From: UBA5734 sp964499985
GTDB lineage: Bacteria > Bacillota > Clostridia > Saccharofermentanales > UBA5734
Assembly: GCA_964499985.1 (NCBI GenBank)
Contig: CAZCMX010000085.1
Location: forward strand, 1 to 7,437
Direction of reading: 5' to 3'
Length of the DNA: 7,437 bases
The notes beneath the pieces were generated by a model. That model was given only the letters and a program-made list of their open reading frames with translations, did not search any database and was not told the DNA's origin. How positions within the stretch are numbered: the first letter of the stretch is position 1; each line of letters begins with the position of its first letter. This document shows positions 3,051 to 7,437 of this stretch, piece after piece. The translations under genes were made by a program, and so were the position numbers.

Positions 3051-6005
3051 TCAGGCAGTCGTTGACGGGCTGGCCGACACAGCACTGGAGTCGGTCAGGA
3101 CTTCACGGGCACTGATGATCGCGCCGGGCAGATCGTCGACGGCATCGCCGATCAGGCGCACGGTATCGGTCAGCTGGGCCACGATGTCAGACAAGCCCTG
3201 GTCAAAGGACTGGAAGGTCGACTGGGTGCTGAGCTGGATCTGTTCGCCGAAATTCTGCACCGAACCATCGAGCGATTTGTTAAGACCAGCGATTTCCGAC
3301 GTCACGTCGCGCACCAGGAAGGTCAGGTCGCGCACCTGGTCGTCGAGGGTATTCATCAGGGTGGTCGAACTGTCTGTCAGGCGGGTCATCAGGTCCTGGT
3401 ACTGCTCATCCGACTGGGTCAGCGTCATCTGGGTCAGGTCATTGTATTTGCCGAATATGTCGACCAGGTTGGCCTGCAGGTCATCCTGGAGGCGGTTGAT
3501 CTGGACGTGCATCTGGTCAAAGTAGCCACCGATCTGCGACTCGACTGCGACCTGTTCCTCGCGGATGCGCTGGGCATCGGCCTGGCTCGATTCGATCATG
3601 GCCCTGAGCTGCTCGACCATATCGCTGCTCTTGACCAGGGTCTGGCTGAGGGCCTCCGTGGCACCATTGAGTGTCTGGACCAGCTGCTCCTGGCCAGCCG
3701 AGAACGACTGGGTCAAAGCGGTCGAGCCATTGTTGAACAGATCGGTGAGCAGGGCGTTGCTCTTGGTATAGGATTCCTGCAGGTTCGTGCTGCCTGTGGT
3801 CAGCGACTGGGTCAGGGACTCGGCGCTGTTCTTGAACGCCGATTCCATCTCTTCGTAGCCCTGGGTGAAGATCGAGCGCAGCTGTTCCGAGCCCTGCGAC
3901 AGGGCGGACTGGACCTCCACCGCGCTGGTGTGCAGCGTGCTGGCGAATTGCTCGGTCGAGCCGGTGAAGGCGGCCTGCAACTGGCTGGAGCCTTTGTTGA
4001 ACAGGTCGGTGATCAGGGTGCTGCTCTGGGTGTAGGAGTCCTGCAGATTGGTGCTGCCGGACTGGAGCGACTGGGTCAGGGTGTCGGCGCTGGTCTGGAA
4101 CGCCAGTTCCATCTGATCATGGCCCTGAGTGAAGACGGCACGCAGCTGTTCCGAGCCCTGGGCGAGCGCGGTCTGGACCTCCATCGCACTCGTGTGCAGG
4201 GAGCTGGCGAATTGTTCGGTCGTGCCGGCAAAGGCAGCCTGCAATTGGTTGGAACCTTTGGCAAACAAATCGGTCAGCAGGGTGCTGCTCTGGGTGTAGG
4301 TGTCCTGCAGCGTCGTGCTGCCGGACTGGAGCGACTGGGTCAGGGTGTCGGCGCTGGTCTGGAACGCCAGTTCCATCTGATCGTGGCCCTGGGCAAAAAC
4401 CGAACGCAGTTGTTCCGAGCCCTGGGAGAGGGCGGACTGGACTTCCATGGCACTGGTATGGAGGGTGCTGGCGAATTGTTCCGTCGTCCCGCTGAAAGCG
4501 GTCTGGAGCTGGCTCGAGCCCTCAGCGAAGCGGCTATTCAGGAGGTCACTGCCAGCATTGAAAGCAGCCTGCAGGCGATCGGCACCAGTGACATAAGTCT
4601 CGCTGACCTGGACGGCACTGGCAGCAGCGGCGGCCTGGACCTGGGTGGCGCTGGCTGTGAGGAGCTGCTCGATCTGGGCCGAGCCACCGGCCAGGATCTG
4701 TTCCATGCGGGTGGTGCCACTGTCGAAAGTCGCAGCCAGGCTGGTCGAGCTGGTTTCAAAGGTCGAGGCCATTTTCGCGGAGCCGGATTCATAGGTTGTG
4801 TTCAGGTTCGCTGCCCCGGTCTCAAGCGTTGTCGTCAGGCTGGACGTGCCAGCTGCGAGTGCCTGGCTGAGTTGCTCGGTGCTGCTGCTAAAGACCTGGT
4901 TGATCTGGCCAGCGCTGTCGGCAAAGACCTGGCTCAGTTGGCTGGAGCTGGTGCTGAAGACCTCATTGAGCCGGGTGGTGCTCTCGATCACGGCCTGGTG
5001 CGAGGCAGACAGGCCGGCGAGGATGGTCTGGGCGGACTGCTGGGCATCCTGTTGCAGGCCAGTAGACTGGTCAATCGCAGCCAGTAGTTCCTGGGTGCGG
5101 CCGGTAGCAGTGGCGTGGAGCTCGTTGAGCGCGGCGATCGACGCCGACAGGTCCGTGAGGTGCTCGCCGAGGAGCTGGTCGAGCTGGCGGGCGAAATGGG
5201 CGGCCAGCTTGCCGATCCCCTGCTGCTGCTGTTCGTTGACGTGCTTGACGGCCTGGTCAAAGGATTGGCTCATGTTGCGGATGACCGGCACCATCTGTTT
5301 CTGGGTCGCATCGGCCATCGCGGTACTCAGAGCCGGACCGAGATTCTGGATCTGGTCGATCAGGAGTTTCTGGTCAGCCAGGATGCGGTACTGGACCTGG
5401 GCATCACTCATAACAACGAAATGATGCGACAGCATGTCCTGCAGGGCTTCGATCTCGACAGTGGCCTTATGGATCTTGATCTGGTCGAGAGCGCGGAACA
5501 GCAGAATCAGGAACACGGACAGGCTGGCGACCAGGAAAATCGGCAGCAGGCTGGCAGCTGGATCCTGCTGGGACTGGCTGTAAATGGCCGTCAGGGTGCC
5601 GATGACCGTGATCGAGGCCATCAGGACGAATGCCGGCATGACCAGGCCCCGGTAGGGCGTATGGCGGACGAGCGTGCGGGGGTTGAGATGGACGCTGAGA
5701 TCGGCCAGGGCGTGGGGCTGGCCATTCGAATCGTTGATGATCGAGCGCACGATCGCCGGTGAGAGCATGCCGAGTCGCTCTGGCGTCGCCTGGGAGCGGA
5801 GCAGCTTGAGGTTCTCAACCGGATCGCGTTTCCAGAGCTGAGCCACCTCCTGGCGGACGGTCTGGATCGAGCGGAACAGATGTGCAAAACCGGCCAGATC
5901 ACAGAGGATCCAGCCGGCGATTGCCAAGAGAAAAATCAGGGATGCGGTTCCGGTCAAGACCCAATTGACAGGCAGGTCAGCGAGAAATTGAGTCAGATTT
6001 GTCAT
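3051..6005 (-). CDS. Giant-tailed three-membrane-segment protein with 41 hendecad repeats (ExbB/ZorA-like topology)
   Basis: The 984-residue protein has hydrophobic segments at about 14-37, 119-142 and 150-172. An 80-residue polar loop separates the first two, and a 7-residue turn the last two. A tail of about 810 residues follows, so with the N-terminus outside the tail is cytoplasmic. This is the layout of ExbB/TolQ/ZorA proteins. The second segment carries IGTLTAIY, faintly like their GLLGT region, but no membrane glutamate is seen, so proton conduction is not supported. Residues 173-342 are helical and Gln-rich. Residues 343-793 are 41 consecutive 11-residue repeats, including three 88-residue near-copies. 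Residues 794-984 are a non-repetitive helical cap (FGEQIQLSTQSTFQSFDQGL...DAVDDLPGAI). AGGAGG at 6011-6016, five bases before the ATG, fixes the start. It lies 28 bp after pilO, with the 491-residue gene next. Alternatives are a chemoreceptor-like or tethering protein. Function is unknown; a structural or force-transmitting role is inferred. Confidence 0.85.
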   Translation of the reverse strand: MTNLTQFLADLPVNWVLTGTASLIFLLAIAGWILCDLAGFAHLFRSIQTVRQEVAQLWKRDPVENLKLLRSQATPERLGMLSPAIVRSIINDSNGQPHALADLSVHLNPRTLVRHTPYRGLVMPAFVLMASITVIGTLTAIYSQSQQDPAASLLPIFLVASLSVFLILLFRALDQIKIHKATVEIEALQDMLSHHFVVMSDAQVQYRILADQKLLIDQIQNLGPALSTAMADATQKQMVPVIRNMSQSFDQAVKHVNEQQQQGIGKLAAHFARQLDQLLGEHLTDLSASIAALNELHATATGRTQELLAAIDQSTGLQQDAQQSAQTILAGLSASHQAVIESTTRLNEVFSTSSSQLSQVFADSAGQINQVFSSSTEQLSQALAAGTSSLTTTLETGAANLNTTYESGSAKMASTFETSSTSLAATFDSGTTRMEQILAGGSAQIEQLLTASATQVQAAAAASAVQVSETYVTGADRLQAAFNAGSDLLNSRFAEGSSQLQTAFSGTTEQFASTLHTSAMEVQSALSQGSEQLRSVFAQGHDQMELAFQTSADTLTQSLQSGSTTLQDTYTQSSTLLTDLFAKGSNQLQAAFAGTTEQFASSLHTSAMEVQTALAQGSEQLRAVFTQGHDQMELAFQTSADTLTQSLQSGSTNLQDSYTQSSTLITDLFNKGSSQLQAAFTGSTEQFASTLHTSAVEVQSALSQGSEQLRSIFTQGYEEMESAFKNSAESLTQSLTTGSTNLQESYTKSNALLTDLFNNGSTALTQSFSAGQEQLVQTLNGATEALSQTLVKSSDMVEQLRAMIESSQADAQRIREEQVAVESQIGGYFDQMHVQINRLQDDLQANLVDIFGKYNDLTQMTLTQSDEQYQDLMTRLTDSSTTLMNTLDDQVRDLTFLVRDVTSEIAGLNKSLDGSVQNFGEQIQLSTQSTFQSFDQGLSDIVAQLTDTVRLIGDAVDDLPGAIISAREVLTDSSAVSASPSTTA
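3627..4979 (-). repeat. 41 uninterrupted 11-residue (33-bp) coding repeats
   Basis: Residues 343-793 of the 984-residue protein divide exactly into 41 units of 11 with no insertion or deletion. In each, position 4 is hydrophobic (mostly L, also M, I, V, F), position 8 is F, L or Y (one A), and position 11 is small (21 G, 17 S, 2 T, 1 A). Examples are SSQLSQVFADS, STSLAATFDSG and ADRLQAAFNAG. The 4-8-11 spacing is the 4-3-4 core spacing of hendecad coiled coils. Most other positions are S, T, Q, A or E, with few basic residues. Confidence 0.93.
3726..4517 (-). repeat. Three tandem 264-bp (88-residue) repeats
   Basis: Residues 497-584, 585-672 and 673-760 are tandem copies of an 88-residue block made of eight hendecads. 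In DNA they occupy 4254-4517, 3990-4253 and 3726-3989. The first two are the most alike: 4051-4118 and 4315-4382 are identical over 68 bp at exactly 264-bp distance. The third copy is more diverged, mainly in its fifth to seventh hendecads. This indicates duplication of an eight-hendecad block, with the first two copies separated or homogenised most recently. Confidence 0.93.
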
Positions 6006-6010
6006 TCGGG

Positions 6011-6016
6011 CCTCCT
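6011..6016 (-). promoter_or_regulatory. Ribosome binding site of the 984-residue protein
   Basis: AGGAGG on the minus strand lies five bases before ATG 6005, inside the 28-bp gap after pilO. It fixes the start and shows independent ribosome loading within the operon; the gap is too short for a promoter of its own. Confidence 0.85.
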
Positions 6017-6033
6017 AGGGGTAGCTTCTGAAA

Positions 6034-6888
6034 TCATGAATCGGTGTCTGCGGCGGCGAAGGGGTCTGCCTTGCCATAGGGTCCGGTCAATTCCCAAGCC
6101 TCGTATTCCTCGTCCTGGGTGACCAGTTTCGGGATGGCGTTGAAGGCCAGGCTGAAGTTGCAGTCCAACAGGCCATTGGGCACGGCTACGGTCACCGGAT
6201 TGCCATTTTCGTCGGTGATCGTCTGCTCCGTGGCGTCGCCAGGGGTTAGGCTCAGGCTCTGGAACTGGACCGAGCGGTCCTGCTCCTCGACCAGACGCAT
6301 CCAGTCGATGGCCTGGGCATAGGTGGCCTGGAAGGTGACGTTGAGATTCATCGAATCGATCGAGGTCACAGCAGCCTGCATGGCAGCGGTGTTTTCGTCA
6401 CCAGCGGGAGCAGCTGGCGCTGCTTCGCCTTCGGCTACAGGCTCGGTAACGGCGCCACCCAGGGAGGCAGTGTATTCACGGACGATGACGCCCAGGCTGT
6501 CGGGATTTTCTACCGGTGCCTGGCCGGGTGCGCGGGGCAGATCATGGGTGACCATCAGGGTGAAGGCCTCGTCAGACACGGCCACATCGCTTTCACTGTA
6601 GAGGTCGTTTAAGGTCAGCATCAGCTTTTCCTGGATGATCGAGGGGTAGTAGACCTGCGTCCGTTCCATCACCTGCGCGGACAGGGTGGCGACTTCGCCC
6701 TTCATCTTGTCGAGCGAGGCGATCTTGGCCATGGTTTCGTCGTAGGTCATCTGGACCTCATCGCGCTGGGCCACGAGTGATTCGTGGGTCTCCCACATCG
6801 GCAGGTAAACGAGGTAATAGCCGACAGCGAGCAGGGCGATGATGGCCAGGACAGCGAGCAGGAATTGTTCACGTACGCTCAGTTTCAT
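6034..6888 (-). CDS. pilO: PilO-like type IV pilus / type II secretion alignment protein
   Basis: The 284-residue protein has a short cytoplasmic N-terminus (MKLSVREQ), one membrane segment at about 9-28 and a coiled-coil stretch at about 33-78 (SLVAQRDEVQMTYDETMAKI...). An extracytoplasmic region follows, with the LNDLYSES...VAVSDE and later MNLNVTFQATYAQAIDWMRLVEE elements expected of PilO ferredoxin-like domains. This is the classic PilO plan: anchor, coiled coil, ferredoxin-like fold that dimerises with PilN in the inner-membrane alignment complex. An Ala/Pro/Glu/Gly-rich insert at about 143-172 separates two halves of the domain. The ATG overlaps the pilN stop by 4 bp (ATGA), and AGGAGG at 6899-6904, inside pilN, lies ten bases upstream, so translation is coupled. 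GspM-type proteins have the same plan, but PilO is favoured by the PilN-like partner. The pairing of both genes raises confidence. Confidence 0.72.
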   Translation of the reverse strand: MKLSVREQFLLAVLAIIALLAVGYYLVYLPMWETHESLVAQRDEVQMTYDETMAKIASLDKMKGEVATLSAQVMERTQVYYPSIIQEKLMLTLNDLYSESDVAVSDEAFTLMVTHDLPRAPGQAPVENPDSLGVIVREYTASLGGAVTEPVAEGEAAPAAPAGDENTAAMQAAVTSIDSMNLNVTFQATYAQAIDWMRLVEEQDRSVQFQSLSLTPGDATEQTITDENGNPVTVAVPNGLLDCNFSLAFNAIPKLVTQDEEYEAWELTGPYGKADPFAAADTDS

Positions 6889-7437
6889 TCCGGCATCACC
6901 TCCTGGAGGGTCGCATGGATGACAATCGTCCGGTCGTTAACCTCAGCGTCCTCGGCATCGCTGCTGGTGGCCGAGAGGAGCTCGACATTGGCGAAAAGTC
7001 CGGTATCCTTGAAATTGCGGACGAGCTCGGCATTGGCGGTCAGGTCGGTCGAGGTGGCCTCGAGCATCAGGTCGCTGGAGGTGATCGTCAGACTCTGCAG
7101 GGTGACCGTCTCCGGAATCGCGGCGGCAATCGTGTCGAGGGTGGCTTTCGCGATCCGGTCGTCAACCTGGAGTGCACCTGCGATGGTGGTCAGGCCTTCG
7201 TCATAGCGCTTCAGGAGCGAGAGCTGCTTGCTGACGACATTGACTTCATCGAGTTTGGCGACGACTGCCGGGGAGGCCAGTTCGTCCTCCATCAGCTGGA
7301 TCTCCTGGCGCACGGCCGTGTTGAGGTTGTCGAGGAAAAAGTACAGGCCACCGACAGCCAGGGCGATCACCACAATGGCGACGATCAGGATGCGACCGAT
7401 CGGGGTATGGTCCCTTTTCGCATGTGGATTGATGAAA
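6885..7437 (-). CDS. pilN: PilN-like type IV pilus alignment protein, 5' end cut by window edge
   Basis: The frame is open from the right edge (first whole codon at 7436) to TGA at 6887-6885, giving 184 residues without the start. The visible N-terminus, FINPHAKRDHTPIGR, sits just before a membrane segment at about 16-36 of the visible part (ILIVAIVVIALAVGGLYFFL). A basic NP-type stretch before the helix matches PilN, whose N-terminal INLLP-like motif binds PilM in the cytoplasm. After the helix comes a coiled coil (NTAVRQEIQLMEDELASPAVVAKLDEVNVVSKQ) and a domain with AIPETVTLQSLTITSSDLMLEATSTDLTANAELVRNFKDTGLFANVELLSA. The latter corresponds to the PilN ferredoxin-like domain (P..v.l..l......l.l.G...........f...L.....F..V.l). 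It pairs with the pilO gene that overlaps its stop codon. A pilM gene would be expected just beyond the right edge. Confidence 0.75.
   Translation of the reverse strand, partial: FINPHAKRDHTPIGRILIVAIVVIALAVGGLYFFLDNLNTAVRQEIQLMEDELASPAVVAKLDEVNVVSKQLSLLKRYDEGLTTIAGALQVDDRIAKATLDTIAAAIPETVTLQSLTITSSDLMLEATSTDLTANAELVRNFKDTGLFANVELLSATSSDAEDAEVNDRTIVIHATLQEVMPE

Noticed and set aside
3726..4517. A mobile element or CRISPR-like array explaining the 264-bp repeats.
   Set aside because: The repeats are contiguous, in frame, without spacers or terminal inverted repeats, and encode whole multiples of the hendecad; internal gene duplication explains them.
3507..5087. A 526-codon open frame on the plus strand opposite the 984-residue gene.
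   Set aside because: It is the antisense shadow of the repeat tail: a periodic, GC-rich coding sequence leaves the opposite frame free of stops. Its product mirrors the 11-residue period and has no ribosome binding site or recognisable domain.
3051..6005. Calling the operon a Zorya anti-phage system (ZorA plus ZorC).
   Set aside because: No ZorB/MotB-like gene or helicase is present, the neighbours are PilN/PilO-like, and the EH_signature in the 491-residue protein could not be seen. Only the topology of the 984-residue protein is similar.
6034..7437. PilN/PilO acting as MotB/ExbD-like proton-channel partners of the three-segment protein.
   Set aside because: Their topology (one helix plus extracytoplasmic domain) is alike, but neither membrane helix has the aspartate that MotB/ExbD need.

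Overview
The window looks like a piece of a moderately GC-rich genome, probably a Bacillota (Firmicutes) member such as a Clostridia-like lineage. This rests on strong AGGAGG-type ribosome binding sites before nearly every gene, a YtxH/DUF948 pair, a small zinc-ribbon membrane protein of the kind common in that phylum, and sigma-A-like promoters. A run of exactly 10 N inside one gene points to a draft or metagenome-derived assembly. No RNA gene, CRISPR array or insertion sequence was seen.

Layout. (1) Positions 1-781, minus strand: a two-gene operon, ytxH followed by a DUF948 (YtxG-like) gene that runs off the left edge. Both encode small, single-membrane-segment, coiled-coil-rich envelope proteins. 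(2) Positions 782-1059: a divergent intergenic region. It holds a minus-strand promoter for ytxH with a perfect inverted repeat at its predicted transcription start, and two stacked plus-strand promoters for the next gene. (3) Positions 1060-1506, plus strand: a zinc-ribbon plus three-helix membrane protein. (4) Positions 1507-1561: a short convergent gap with only a weak hairpin. (5) Positions 1562-7437, minus strand: one tightly packed operon. In transcription order it has a PilN-like gene (cut by the right edge), a PilO-like gene (4-bp overlap), a 984-residue three-membrane-segment protein with a giant repeat tail, and a 491-residue soluble protein of unknown family.

The most unusual element is the 984-residue protein. 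Its N-terminal third has the topology of ExbB/TolQ/ZorA-type proteins: one membrane segment, a cytoplasmic loop, a membrane hairpin, then a very long cytoplasmic tail. The tail holds 41 uninterrupted 11-residue repeats (residues 343-793) with a hydrophobic residue at positions 4 and 8 and a small residue at position 11. Within this run, three copies of an 88-residue (264-bp) block are tandemly repeated and nearly identical. Such a pattern predicts a long hendecad coiled coil.

PilN and PilO normally form the inner-membrane alignment subcomplex of type IV pili and type II-like secretion systems. Finding the giant-tailed membrane protein and its unknown partner directly downstream, with gene spacings of 28 and about 13 bp, suggests that they work with or on that machine. 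This is inference. No MotB/ExbD/ZorB-like partner, helicase, pilus ATPase or pilin is visible in the window, so neither a Zorya-type defence system nor a complete pilus locus can be claimed.
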